Shown in pieces: positions 22,205 to 33,890 of a stretch of DNA of 64,000 nt. Below the pieces are notes generated by a model, which did no database searches, was not told the origin of the DNA, and saw nothing but the letters and a program-made list of their open reading frames with translations. Positions within the stretch are counted from its first letter, which is position 1. The number at the start of each line of letters is the position of its first letter. Where the stretch lies: positions 77,001 to 141,000 of the forward strand of contig JAWQEG010001548.1 in the NCBI GenBank assembly GCA_033782935.1, given 5' to 3'. Both the position numbers and the translations under genes were made by a program. Origin of the DNA: Petrolisthes cinctipes. Lineage: Eukaryota > Arthropoda > Malacostraca > Decapoda > Porcellanidae.

Positions 22205-22600
22205 TATAGATGGTCTGAATCCTGAAGCAAGGTATGCCAGATGTGTGACACAGGAGAGGATGAAACGGTAGAACATGTGATGCTGGGATGTGAGAAGTAT
22301 GAGAGAGACAGAACAGAGATGATGCAGATCATCCTGACTGAAATGGAATGTGATGGAATGGAATTAACAGGGAGAGAATGGATGATATTACTGTTAGGTC
22401 TGTGTGAGCAGACCACAGATAAAATGATTGGTGCTGTGAAAGAATTCTTGGAGAAAATGTGGTATGCAAGATGTAGAAAGTGAATAGATATGCGTGGTAT
22501 TGTTTTTTTTTCCGATTTCTATTTACAGGAGCTGCCGATACAAAGGCCAACCCTGGAATAAACACCCGGGGTACCTGTAACAGCAAGAGCAAGAGGACAA
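22205..22600 (+). pseudogene. 3' end of a non-LTR ORF2
   Basis: The plus-strand frame carries a C-x2-C-x9-H-x4-C motif with 'ETVEHVMLGCEKY' and a helical LLGLCEQTTD/EFLEKMW tail, then a stop at 22481-22483. It is the zinc-motif end typical of Jockey/CR1-group ORF2 proteins. The following 3' UTR (22484-22600) includes a T8 run and 'aaggccaaccctggaataaa'. It is 5'-truncated. Confidence 0.7.
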
Positions 22601-22614
22601 GGTGAATGGATATG

Positions 22615-22790
22615 GGGGGTAGGAGGAGGATGGGTTGGTAAGAAGGGAGGATAGGGAACTCACAGGGGGATGGTGGGAGTATACAAAGTAGGAGGAGGAT
22701 AGGCTGGTAAGGAGGGATGGTTGGGGTAGGTGGAGGATGGGTTGGTAAGAAGGGGAGGATGGGTTGGTGTGGAAGGGAGTGGATGGACAT
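22615..22790 (+). repeat. G-rich minisatellite
   Basis: 'ggaggatgggttggtaagaaggg' and close variants recur about five times with spacings of roughly 30-60 bp. Long open frames on the opposite strand are compositional. Confidence 0.8.
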
Positions 22791-25720
22791 GGGTCGAGGA
22801 TTGTATGGATGACGGGAACGATTGGGATGGTGAAATATGCGTGGGTGTGTGCATATGGACCAGAGGATGAAAAGAGTAGGACGGAGAGAGAGAGGATGAG
22901 TGTGTTTTGGGAGAAATTGAATGCGTGTCTGAGAAAGATTGATAATGGAAGGAGAGTGGTGATGATGGGAGATATGTATGGAAGTGAGGAAGTGGGAAGT
23001 ATTGTGGGTAAATGAGAAGGGTGAGTATCTGGTGGATGTCTGTGCTGAGAGGGGGTTGTTCTTGGCAAACACCTTCTTTCAGCACAAGATGATCCACAGT
23101 TATACATGGAAGAGAAAGGATGAGAGAGGAGAGCAGAAGAGTTTGATTGATTATTATGTGGCAGTGGATGAAAGGTTAAGGGACCCTGTGATGTAGTCAG
23201 AAAATTGGAGGTTTGCGAGTCCTTCAAATTTTGCCACGAAACATCACCCATATTTAAGGAGCGTGTTTCGTGGCATAGTCAGGAGGAATCACAAGCCTCC
23301 AGTTTCATACAAGATCACAGGGTCGATGCAAAAGTGGTGAGAGAAATTATCTAATGCTCCGACCATTTTGCGGTGTTGGTAAGGACTAAATGGGAATATG
23401 GTAGGAGGGATGAAGGGGTGAGGAAAAAGAGGGAGGTGGCTAGTGGGAAATTAGATGAAGCAGAATATAGGGAGGAATATAAGAGGAGGGTGGGTGAGGT
23501 GCTGGGGGATGCAAGGATGGTGATAGGGGAGGGAGTGGGAGTGAATGATGTGTATGAAACATTCAAAACTTTAGTGTGTAAGACAGCAGCAGAAGTGGTG
23601 GGGTACAAAGTACTGTACAAAAGAGGGGGAAGAAAGGGAGTGCATGGTGATCTGAAGAAGTGAAGGATGCAGTAGAGAATAAGAAGGCTTTTAGGAGAAC
23701 CCTGCAGAGAAATGTGCCAGAGGAGGTGAAAGAGGGAATACAATGAGTGTAAGAGGAAAGTGAAGAGGACGGTGAGTGAGAGCAAAAGGAGAGTGGATGA
23801 GGAGTTTGGTAGGAAACTGAGTGAGAAGTTTAGAGAAAACAAGAAATTATTCTGGAAGGAGGTGAAAAGAGAAAGAGGAGAAGGAAAGTCTGGTAGCCTG
23901 AAAATGAAGAGAGAGAATGGAGTTACTGTGAATAGAAGTCAGGAAGTGAAAGAAGTGTGGAATAGGCATTTTTGATCTGTTGATGAATGGGGGGACGGTA
24001 GGGGAGGCGGTGGTGACATGCATGGGGATGGAGGCAGGAGGTAGACGACAGGATGTACAGGGAGACTTAGGAAGGGAAGAGGTCAGGAAAGCAATAGGAA
24101 AGTTGAAGATAGGAAAGGCACCGGGGGTGGCTGAAATAACTGGAGAGATGCTGAGGTGTGGGGGGGAGGAAGCGGTGGAGTGGATGCTGCTTATATGCAT
24201 ATTGGCTTGGAGACAGGGAGAGGTGCCAGAGAACTGAAGGAGAGTCATAATTGTGCCTCTGTACAAGGGGAAGGGGAGTAAGGATGAGTGTGGTAGCTAT
24301 AGGGGAATAAGCCTTCTTAGTGTACCGGTGAAGGTGTATGGGAAGGTTCTTACTGAGAGACTGATAGAAGTAACTGGGAATAAAGTCAGTGAGGAGCAGG
24401 GAGGGTTCAGAAAGGATAGAGGATGTGTGAACCAGATTTTTGCAATAAAATCAACAGTGAAGAAATATATTGGGAAGGGTAGGAAGTTGTATGCTGCCTC
24501 TATAAATTTGGAGAAGGCATACGATAGGGTTGATAGGAGAGCTATGACAGATGTATTAAGGATTTACGGTGTTGGTGGGCGCTTGCTGGAGGGGATTGAG
24601 GCTTTCTATAGAGAGGCAAAAGCTTGTGTGAAAGTTGAGTGTGATTTGAGTGAGAACTTTGATATCAGTGTAGGATTGAGGCAGGGGTGTGTCATGTCAC
24701 CATAGTTTTTCAATATCTTTATGGATGGGTGCATGAGAGAGATGAAGGCAAAGGTGGAGGGCCTGGGTGCGAAACTGAGGTTGAATGGAGTAGATTGGTC
24801 CTTGGTTACAAGCTTATTTGCGGATGACACTGTGCTGCTGGCCGAGAGTGAAAGGGAGTTACAGAGGGTGGTGGATGAGTTTCAGTCCGTGTGTAAGCAA
24901 AGAAAGCTGAAGGTGAATGTTGGTAAGAGTAAGGTGATGGTATTTGAGAGGACCAAAACAGAAGTAATTGACTTTGCTACACCCTATAGAGTGGCTGTAC
25001 CAACTGGGACTGAATGTGAGATAACTTTAGGGGGTGAGAGGATGGAGGAGGTGAGGGAATTCAAGTAACTGGGAACATTTCTGTGTAAACATGGAAGGAG
25101 AAATCAGTGAGAGAGCAGTGAGGGGCAGGCAGTTCATAATATCACTGGGGAGGATTATGAAGGGTAGAAGTGTGAGTATGGAAGTGAAAAAGGGACTGAG
25201 AAATAGTATATTCCTGCCAACAGTGACATATGCATCGGAGACATGGAGTAGGGCTCATCAGTCTAGAATAGGTGCAGTGGAAATGAGTTATCAGAGAGGA
25301 GCATGTGGACTTACTAGGTGGGATGGAGAAAGTAATGAGTGTGTATGAGAGGTGTGGTATGAGTGAGAAGGCAACTGGTATTGAATGTGGAGTGGTTGAG
25401 AGAGTGAAGCGTAATACACTAAGGTGGTTTGGACATGTGGAGAGAATGCAAAGTGTGGAGTCTGTAAAGAAGGTGTATGGCAGTGAAGTTGCGGGACCTG
25501 GGGTGAGAGGCAGACTTCCGGTTAGATGGCAGAACAGAGTGGAAGAGTATGTGTGAGAGAGAGAGAGAGAGAAGTGTGAGGGGCAAGGGAGGATGGAGCA
25601 AGTGAGGAGGGAGTGCGGGAACAGGGAAAACTGGAGACTCTTCTGCCGTGGACACCCCATTGGTGGGAGTTCCCGGAGGGAACGAGGCGTCGGAGCTATA
25701 GATAGACAGATAGATAGAAC
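22791..25720 (+). pseudogene. RTE-like non-LTR element, degenerate
   Basis: In several frames the plus strand reads an endonuclease (VVMMGDMYG in place of GDFN; KSLIDYYV) and then a long helical linker (23373-23960). The reverse transcriptase (24060-25068) follows: KIGKAPGV.EITGEML, IIVPLYKGKG, YRGISLLSVPVKVY, SEEQGGFRK, INLEKAYDRVD, LRQGCVMSP then TAG, and SLFADDTVLLAE. Next comes a C-terminal region with KGLRNSIFLPTVTYASETW and RWFGHVERM (25091-25556). It ends in a (TAGA)n tail near 25700-25718. At least six stops or frameshifts are visible. The FADD catalytic pair is intact. Confidence 0.85.
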
Positions 25721-26690
25721 AGGACACATAACAAAACACAGAAGGACACACACATACACACAAACACACACACACACACAACAGGACACGTAACAAAACA
25801 CAAAAGGAAACACACATACATCTGTGATGTATGTGGTGGGAAGGATATGTCACGGTGGGACATGGTAATGAATAGTGGACAGTTGGGAGGACAGGGTAAT
25901 GGGGAAGGACAAGGGACAAGGTGAGACAGTAGACAGACAGGGAAAGGTAGGGTAGATGAGAAGGACAGGGGACAAGGTGGGACAGTAGGCAGACAGGGAA
26001 AGGTAGGGTAGGTGGGAAGGACAGAGTGATGGAAAGGACAGGGGACAAGGTGAGACAGTAGACAGACAGGGAAAGGTAGGGTAGATGAGAAGGACAGGGG
26101 ACAAGGTGGGACAGTAGGCAGACAGGGAAAGGTAGGGTAGGTGAGAAGGATAGGGTGATGGAAAGGACAGGGGACAAGGTGAGACCGTAGACTGACAGGG
26201 AAAGGTAGGGTAGGTGGGAAGGACAGGGTGATGGAAAGGACAGGGGACAAGGTGGGACAGTAGACAGACAGGGAAAGGTAGGGTAGGTGGGAAGGACAGG
26301 AGACAAGGTGGGACAGTAGGCAGACAGGGAAAGGTTGTAGGTATGGTTTGGAATGCAGTAGAGAGAAGTAAAACAGGGTAGGGTGGCGGGAAAGAATGAA
26401 GGGAAAAATGATGGAGAGAGAGAGAGACTGAACCCCCACAGCCATTATCTGCTTAGGATATGGTCTAGGACAGAAGAGAAAATAGAAATCTGTATTACAG
26501 GACAGAGTAGACAATACATGTACTGTACACAACACACACCAGGACACATAAAAAGATACCAAAACGCAGAAGGAAACATTATAACACACATACACACACA
26601 CATAACAGGACACATACCAAAACAGGGTGGTGGAGTGGTATTGTATTGAAGCGTGAGGTGGGAGGAGTGGCGGGCAGAGCGGGAAAACAT
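25721..26690. repeat. Microsatellites and a ~60-75-bp minisatellite
   Basis: CA-rich runs with 'aggacacataacaaaacac' (25720-25830) precede a minisatellite at about 25880-26340. Its unit 'ggacaaggtgagacagtagacagacagggaaaggtagggtag' recurs about seven times, some units carrying a 'gtgatggaaaggacag' insert. Another CA-rich stretch lies at 26520-26620. Long minus-strand open frames here are repeats read through and are not genes. Confidence 0.85.
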
Positions 26691-26705
26691 TACATTATTG
26701 GTATA

Positions 26706-26918
26706 GTGAAACCAGCACAGCTGGATTGCTATAGAATACGCCCCTTCTCAAGCCCAGGCCCCGTATAGGCATAATCTTGGTTGGAAGGGTCAATTCCGTG
26801 ACGTTCATCAGAAGTAAATAAAATTCAAATCTGGCGCTGTACTGATAGTGGAGCCACCTGGTGGTGGCGTGGTGAGGTATTAAGCCCCTCCTCCGCTGAT
26901 TACCGCTCTATCACTCTG
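26706..26918 (+). repeat. Left arm of ~212-bp inverted repeat
   Basis: Starts GTGAAACCAGCACAGCTGGA and ends near 'ccgctgattaccgctctatcac'. The inverse lies at 33629-33840 with scattered mismatches (for example gattacc versus gaatacc). Confidence 0.85.
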
Positions 26919-27059
26919 TCGCGGAACACGTCTCAGTCAACATCCACGCTCCTCGCTGCTACGCTATGGTATTGTGTCACGTGTTCCTGCTATTGGTTCT
27001 TTTGTATTCTAGTGGCTAGCCTGCTTTGCAGATGTATCGTGTGTGTATTCTAGGAGGGT

Positions 27060-28800
27060 TTTAGGTGTTTATGGGGGTTTTTTCTTCGTTAGGACTGAGT
27101 TCTTTTTTCCTTAGCGAAGGGGGGCTTTTCAGCCCCTTTGTTCGGAGTTTTTCTCCTTTTTTCCCCCCTTTCACCTTTCCTCCTGCCACTAGTACATTCT
27201 TCGTGTGTATTTTATCGGGGTTTCTGGGGTTTTTAGCGAGGTTAGTGGGCGCCACGTGGGACTTCACCTCCCCACATGGTGAGCACATGGGGTCTTTGCA
27301 GCCCTTCCTCTTGCCTTCCCCGTTTATTATGTGTCCCCTCTCGGTAAAGGGGAGTGAGAATTGTGCCCTGGTTCTCTCTTCCTCTCCCGGGCAGGGTTTT
27401 TTTATTTGATTTTTGGTGTTTTTCCAATATTTTTAGCCTGGAGTGTTTCTTCTCAGGCTAGCTTGTTGGGGGCTACTTTTCGGGTTTTTTTCCCCTTCCC
27501 TGTCCTTCCTCCCTTCCTCCTGCCACTAGTACACGTCATTTAGTGTATTTTTCCTCGGTTTTTATTGGTGTTAGCGAGGTTTTTTCCTCCCCACGTGGGG
27601 CTCTTTCCTCCCCACGTGGTGCGAGTATAGGACTACTTAGCCCCTTATCGTTGTTTCCCCCGAGTGTGGTTTAGTGTTACGTGGGGTGCGGGGAGCGAGG
27701 ATTGTGCCAGGTTCTCGTTTCCCCTTCCCAGCGTATTTTTGGGGTTTTTTCTGGTGTCTTCCCAGTTTGTCTGTTACCCTGGGAATTGCCCATCAGGCTG
27801 TCTGTGCCTTTCCTTTGGGGCCTGCAGACCGGAGGTTCTTTCCCAGCCCCCGCGGGGGGGGGGGGGGGGGGGGGTTTCCCGGGTTGGTGCGTGTGGGGGT
27901 TTTTTGTTTGGGGTTCGTTCCCGGGTCCGAGGGGGCTTGCTATCCCCCTCTGCCCGTGTCCTATTATTTTTGTGTGTATCTTTGTACGCATGGCTTCACG
28001 TGTTAACCCCTTTTTTGTGAGTTTTTTCTCCCGCAGTCTGGCCACCAGCATCGTTCGCCCCACGCACCCTGCTTCACCCCCTAGGCTTGCGACCCTTTGG
28101 TGTGTAGTGTGGAAGGCTGTATGTTGTGTTTTTCTCTGCACATGGCGCGAACACGTGTGCGTGTTTGCCCCTTGTGTGGGGATTTTCCCCGTGTGTGTGT
28201 TGATTGGTGTGTGCGCTCACGCTGTGACTGTCTTCCCCCGTGTGCGGTGAGTACTTGTTTGGGTTTTTTCTCCTCTGGTTTTTTAGCCCTGTGGGGAGTT
28301 AGGTTTTTATTTGCACGTGTCCCTTCTCCTCTGTGTCTTGGGGCCTCTGCACCTTTTTGGTGTTTTTCCTTGTCAGCTCTTTTAGTGTCTTAGGATATTA
28401 TTCTGATAATGTTGCCTGCACTTCTGTAGCTGCCTTACCAAGCAACGTTTTACTCACTACACCTGCTTGACTTCTTGCTACTACTGTACTGTTCTTAGTC
28501 TGCGTTGTAGCATTCTTCTTCGTGCTGTACTGTTTTTTCAACATTCAGTACCTTCTCTTTTCTCACAATTCAGTACAGTTTTTATAGTTTTTAACATTAT
28601 GCGGTAGGGTAGTAAGACTTTCTATCTTTCTTCTTACATAACTCTTACTTTGTGCTTGCCCTTATTGGGGGTAAGAGAAGCTTATTACTTTCTGGTAGAG
28701 TAACAAGTTCCTCCTTTTAAACCCTCTCCCTCCTTGGGTTTCCTAGGGCCTACTCTCGGCTTTTGGGGACCGTCTTTGCGGGGTTTTTCCCCAGCAGTGT
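27060..28800. other. Strongly G/T-biased non-coding stretch with a 21-G run
   Basis: The plus strand is dominated by T and G (repeated 'ttttttcc', 'ggggtttt'), with a 21-base G run at 27854-27874. Phrases such as 'cctcctgccactagtaca' (27178 and 27517) and 'cccacgtgg' recur. Many open frames are present on the plus strand, but none shows a recognisable domain. They are read as a by-product of low A content. Confidence 0.6.
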
Positions 28801-29514
28801 GGGGGTGAGTATGTGTGGGTTAGTGTTTTGCCTTGGGAGTTAGTGTTTTCCTCCCTCGGGGTGTTTTGTGTTTTTCCATGTGTGTACACGTGGGTTCACG
28901 TGTTAACCCCCTTTTTTCTCCCGCAGTCCACTCGTGCCTTGTGTGCTTCTTCTGGCTGCACCGTGAGGTTGTTCCTCGACGTGCATCACCACTGTTCACC
29001 CCGCACATGCTTCTGCACTCCCAGGAGTACGTTCCTGCTACGTGCCTCTCGAGGTCACAGGGGATCTAACTCCTAGCACCCCGCCGAGTCCCCATCGCCT
29101 TCCCTGGATGGTTCTGTGCCTCCCTTCCATGGTTTCCCACCATTCCCGGAAGCGAGCCAGACCACCACGCTGGCCCCCCTGGCTACCTGACCGGTACCAG
29201 GACCCAGCAGGGAAGCTTCTTCGTCTCCCCCATGGGCGAGCTCCTCGAGCCGCTCTCGGGGGTGCAAGCACGAGTCCAGGAGGAGGTCTCGCCCTCAGGT
29301 CCACAGGGTTTCGGGTCCCTAGCACCCCGAGAGGCCTCCTCTCCTTCCTTTAGTCGGCTCTGATAACCCCCCCGAGGTTTCCACCTCAGCAGGAGGGGGT
29401 CAGACCGTCGGGCTGCACCCCTGGTCACCTCCCAGGTACCAGGGCCCAGCAAGGAAAGGCTCCTTCTCCCACGCGGACGCGCTCAAAGAGCCGCGCCCGA
29501 GGGAGCAAGCGTAG

Positions 29515-30340
29515 CACCAAATGCAGGTCCTCCTCAGCTAAGGACCCGGTGGGGTACCGACTGACGAACCTGCAGGTCCCTGCCAACTAGGCTCCGATCA
29601 CAGCCTAGGGACCTACCCATGCACAACCTAGTACCAAAGAGCAGGTCCCTCTCAGCCAAGGACCCGGTAGGGTACTAACTGACAAACCTGCTAGGACCTG
29701 GCCAGCTAGGGGGCTACCCAGGCACAACCTAGTGCCAAGAACAGGACCTTTTCAGCCCAGGACCCGGTGGGGTACTAACGGGCAAACCTGCTAGGACCTA
29801 ACCAGCTAGGCTCCTACTACAGCCTAGGGTGCTACCCATGCACGACCTAGTGCCAACAGCAGGACCCACTCAGCCAAGGACCCGGTAGGGTCCCGACTGA
29901 TAAACCTATTAAGACCTGGCCAGCTAGGGTTCTACCCATGCACATCCTAGGGCCAAGAGCAGGACCCGCTCAGCCAAGGACCCGGTAGGGTACTGACTGA
30001 CAAGCCTGCGAGGACCTGGCCAGCCAGTCTCCTCCACTATCTAGGTGCTGCCTATGCACAACCTAGCACCAATAGCAGGACCCGCTCAACCACAACCCGG
30101 GAGGGTACTGACTGAGAGGCCTGCTGGGACCTAGCCAGCTAGGCTTCGACCAAAGCCAAGGCGCTACCTATGCACAACCTAGGGCGCTACCCGGGGCTCA
30201 ACCTAGTGCGACATGGTCCTCAGCCTAGGGGCTACCTGGACCTGAACCTAGTGGCTACCTGGACCTGAACCTAGTGGCTAGCTGGACCTAAACCTGGGGT
30301 CCCAGCCTAGGGGGTACCTGGGACTCAGCCTACGGCAGCT
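29515..30340 (+). repeat. Minisatellite, about six ~100-120-bp units plus short units
   Basis: The phrase 'agccaaggacccggtagggtac' followed by 'ctgacaaacctgc', 'gacctggccagctagg' and 'acccatgcacaacctag' recurs from about 29530 to 30185. Units vary in length because some lack the middle 'ctcctac.acagcctagg' block. From 30215 to 30330 a short derivative ('ggacctgaacctagtggctacct') is repeated four times. Confidence 0.85.
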
Positions 30341-31930
30341 AGTTCATGGGAGTTTATAACACACGGCCTCTTTGCCGCGTGAGGGAAATAGGAGAGCGAA
30401 TGCGATAACGTTTCAAAACGTTCTCAGAGCTGTAACAACACTCAAACTCGGAGGTTTTTCCAGTCACTGGCCTCCCTGACAGTGACGTTTTTACGTCCCT
30501 CTTTTCCCTTAATGATTTGTAGGTGGTCACCAGAGTTCTCCGAAACGTGAATCATTCTTTACCAAGAACGAGACACCCTACCCTGTGCTGACGTAGGTTT
30601 TCAATGGAGGTATGTTTTCCAGCGGTGGGGCAACTGTTGGTCCCCCATAATTTCCCACAAAAGTTTGTTTATTCATAGTTTGGCTTTGCCTCCCCAGACA
30701 TTTCAGGTAACTGCTTGACCCACCAGTCTTCTGTTCTGCTTGGCTGGGAAGTTTTCAAAGTAGTTTCCTCACCTCACGGTGGTCCTTACCAAATTCAAAC
30801 AAACCATTGATAAACTATACGGCTCCGGTTGTTGCCTACCGTCCTACCAAGCTGCACATGTCACTCTTGGTGTCATGTCCAAGCTCTCAAGGATGATATT
30901 ACAGCTACCCTAGTCCTCGCCTTGGATCACCTGTTTTGTATCCCCATAACAGGGAGACATGGAGCAGCAAGATTTGTGTCTTGTACACCATACTCACTCA
31001 ATGGGGGCTTCTTAACTACGTCCTTAACCTTTCATCGCACGCATTCCACTTAGGGGATGGGGGCGAGGGGATATTGGGGCTTCGGCTTTCCCTGGTCGAT
31101 GCCTTGTATTAGTGCTCAGGACGATCCTGGCGTTACACTCTCGATACTGTCCCAGACAGCCTCGTGAGATTTAAGGTTCGCCTCATTCCCTAGTGGGGGA
31201 GCCGGCCAATTATGTGCCACCCCACAGCCCCACTATTGCAACGGTACCCGTTCCTGAACCCGCCCTTCTCACCTTCCCTGCCGCGTCGCCGGTAGGGGAC
31301 TCGAGTCCACCTGGGGATTTTGGAGCCGTTCCCGTTCCCCCAATCTCTCTGGGTCTCGAGTCCCCGGGGGGCACCCTGGCGGAGGAGCTGGCTGCCTCTC
31401 CTCCCCCCTTTCCCGTCGCCTCATCCTGTGGACGACGGGTACCTTCCCTACTCTTGGGCCTTTCTTCCTTCGTCCTGGACTCACTCTTCAGAGGAGGTCA
31501 GACGGGTGCGTAGTCTCCCGATCCTTCTCAACCAGAGGTTTGGGTGAGGAGGCACGACGGGCTAGTGAAGCGGGAAGCGGACGAACTTTTTGGTTTGTCC
31601 GTAGGCCACGCGCCCTTCCCCACCTACCATGGTGGAGGCGGCGGGACCCGTTCCTGGACCTGCTCTATCCGAGTCCCCGCGGGGGAGCGGGTACGGGATC
31701 TGGGGGGGGGCGGGACATCCACCACATCCTTCAAGACGAGGTATCTGTTCCACTCGCTCTCCCTCACCCCCTGTGTTGCAATGGGGACTCCGCCCACCTT
31801 ACCACAGGGTCCCCGTGGGAGACAGAAAAGGGGGAGGGTGCGCCCGAATGGAAAAGGTCGGACGACTTACCTTCTGTCACCAGTCATCCCTTACGTCATC
31901 TCCATTCTGTACAGTCTCATGTTTAGAACA
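30341..31930 (+). other. Interior with unrecognised open frames
   Basis: Plus-strand frames at 31193-31513 and 31544-32083 are proline- and glycine-rich and have no motif I can name. They could be the remains of a gag-like protein, but the composition (long G and C runs) produces open frames by itself. No start or domain supports a gene. Confidence 0.3.
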
Positions 31931-33420
31931 TCTTGGTGTTTCTTTTCTCCTCTCGGGATATTTTACCCGAACCTAGGCCATAGCCTAGGTTCGGAGGACC
32001 CTAACAACAAAATTGGGGGGGGGGGGTCCTCGACCCCCTGGCCCATCCCCTCGAGGGTGTCTTTAAAGACTTACGACTTGTAACACTTTCTGGTTTTAAC
32101 CGAAAGTTGTCCGTATATAATGATAATAAATTATATGCGTAACAACCCTTCCACAGCAGCTACCACCCTAGCTTTGGGAAATCGTTTTACGATGGTCGGC
32201 CACCTCCACTGTTCGCCTCACGCACCCTGCTTCACGCCCAAGGGTTACGACCCTTTGGCGCGCGGTGTGTGCCGCCCCGGGGCTGAGCTGTGTCGGGAGA
32301 CACCCGCCTCTGCCCGCCCCCAAAACTCCCCCGCCCTTGCCTCCTTTCGTAACACGGGGACTAGGGCCTGGAGAATGGCGGGCCCAGACTCCCTCCTGGC
32401 CCTTCACCGCGTCCTTTTCCTACCTGACCTTCGAGGGGGTTCCTCTGGAGGTTTGTCACCTCCTCCAGAAAGCTCTCTTCCTGCTCGCCTTAGCTACAGG
32501 GTACAGGGCCTCTCAGTTGGCAGCCCTTACCCGTCACACAGCCTTTTCATCTGTAAGCCCTAACCTTACTTCTTTAACTATCCCCCCTCTCCCGCTTTCC
32601 TGGCTAAGAACGAGCAGGCTGACGACAGGATTGGCCCTCTCGCAGTACCCTCGTTCCTGAGGGCTGGAAGTTTCCACCCCCTCTGGCCAGTCCACGCGTT
32701 TACTACATACGTGGAGGCGACGAGAGGGGCTTCTCCGGACCACCTCTTCTACAACTCTAGGTCCGGTAACCCTCTTTTCCCTAGGTCAATCGGATGGGTG
32801 ACTGGATATATATATTAAACACAGGATTACTGCATCCTTGTGTCCTCCTTCATCCTCTCGGGATCGCATGACCTGAGCCGGGGCCATAGCCCTAGCTCAG
32901 AGGACTTTAATAACAAAGGGGGGGGGGTGGGGGGGGGTGCGGGGGCACCCCCTCTCCTGTACCTGACCCCTCGAGTCTGCCTATATAGACTTTAGTTGGT
33001 TAACAATTCTGGTCTATAACAGAATAGTCTACGGTATATATATTTTATTATAAGCTATTACAACACTTCCACCACAGCTAGTCCCCTAGCCATTGTTGGA
33101 AGTTGCTTTAGCTTCAGCCTCACCTTAGCTCGGTTACCTGTTATGATGGGGGGGGCAGGGTCACGGCTAGGGTCACCCCTCCCCCTCCTCTCCTAGACCC
33201 GACCCCTCGAGTCTGCCTTTAAAGAAGACCCGAACCCTCGAGTCTGCCTATAAAGACTTTATGTGTAACAATTCTGGTCTATAACAGAATGGTCTACGGG
33301 TATATGGGATAAGCTACTACACCCCCACCACGGCTACTCACCTAGCCAGTGTTGGGAGGTGCGTTAGCTTCGGCCTCACCGGGCTCGGTTACCTTTCCTG
33401 CCCTCCGCTCTCAACCACTC
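31930..33420 (+). repeat. Repeated module (about 31930, 32840 and 33160)
   Basis: A module with 'tctcgggat', 'ggccatagcc', 'ggaggac..taa.aacaaa' and a G run, then 'ccctcgagtctgcct' and 'taaagac', occurs at 31930-32180 and 32840-33120. A shorter third version lies at 33160-33400. The later two contain the imperfect hairpin 'attctggtctataacagaat' and 'ccagtgttggaggt'-like ends. The first two flank the tyrosine-recombinase fragment. Confidence 0.75.
32330..32818 (+). pseudogene. Tyrosine recombinase fragment (DIRS-like)
   Basis: The first frame (to 32660) reads KALFLLALATGYRASQLAAL, which fits the first catalytic arginine box of tyrosine recombinases. A frameshift follows. The second frame reads PVHAFTTYVEAT, then SPDHLFYNSRSG, matching the 'PVxALxxYLxxT ... 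DxLFVN' region of DIRS-type recombinases. It ends in an AT repeat and stop near 32818, before the HxxR box and the tyrosine nucleophile, so it cannot be active. The family call rests on these two blocks. Confidence 0.7.
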
Positions 33421-33512
33421 TTAACTAGCACGTGATTGCCTCCACCTCACCTCCCACCTACCGCATCGCATGCATAGCAATTCAGCTGTGCTGGTTTCAC
33501 TATACCAATAAT

Positions 33513-33890
33513 AGTGCATTTGTCGCGGCTTCTAGCTGCTTAAATTGTATTTATTGGTTGTGAAACCAGCACAGCTTTGACTGTCCCACCCACCTCCCGA
33601 TGCGGCAGGCATTCACTTCTTTCTCATTGGAGTGATCGAGCGGTATTCAGCGGAGGAGGGGCTTAATACCTCACCACGCCACCACCAGGTGGCTCCACTA
33701 TCAGTACAGCGCCAGATTTGAATTTTATTTACTTCTGATGAACGTCACGGAATTGACCCTTCCAACCCAGATTATGCCTATACGGGGCCTGAGCTTGAGA
33801 AGGGGCGTATTCTATAGCAATCCAGCTGTGCTGGTTTCACAACCAATAAATACAATTTAAGCGGCTAGAAGCCGCGACAAATGCACTAAT
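33513..33890. repeat. 378-bp fold-back next to the right terminus
   Basis: 33513-33577 ('agtgcatttgtcgcggcttc' through 'gtgaaaccagcacagct') is repeated inverted at 33824-33890, giving arms of about 65 bp. The loop carries most of the right arm of the 212-bp inverted repeat. The unit looks like a deletion derivative of the neighbouring element, joined to its end. Confidence 0.75.

Larger units (their letters stand above)
26694..33512. mobile_element. 6.8-kb element with inverted termini and a tyrosine-recombinase remnant
   Basis: ATTATTGGTATAGTGAAACC at 26694 is mirrored by the inverse ending at 33512. The match continues through 'agcacagct.gattgctat', about 38 bp in all. In addition, 26706-26918 is repeated inverted at 33629-33840, just outside the right terminus. 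The interior has strong strand bias (G/T-rich from 27060 to 28800), a minisatellite and, near the right side, a tyrosine-recombinase-like fragment. DIRS-type retrotransposons, common in decapods, carry such a recombinase and inverted repeats, but I see no reverse transcriptase. A large DNA transposon is the alternative. Confidence 0.55.

Noticed and set aside
22329..23251. Minus-strand frames of about 240 codons rich in S, P, H and T
   Set aside because: They are antisense to the G-rich minisatellite and to the RTE-like element, whose plus strand holds the recognisable motifs.
25142..26613. Minus-strand frames of 220-305 codons with repeated PTLSPVL-type units
   Set aside because: They follow the minisatellite period and have no start or domain. 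The plus strand at 25.1-25.6 kb is RTE-like coding sequence.
28010..28045. Possible intron with GTGAGT and a CCCGCAG acceptor
   Set aside because: The interval would be only about 20 bases, and the pattern recurs by composition in the G/T-rich stretch.
27664..28393. Several overlapping plus-strand frames of 100-190 codons
   Set aside because: All three frames are open because the region lacks A and is full of T and G. No domain is visible.
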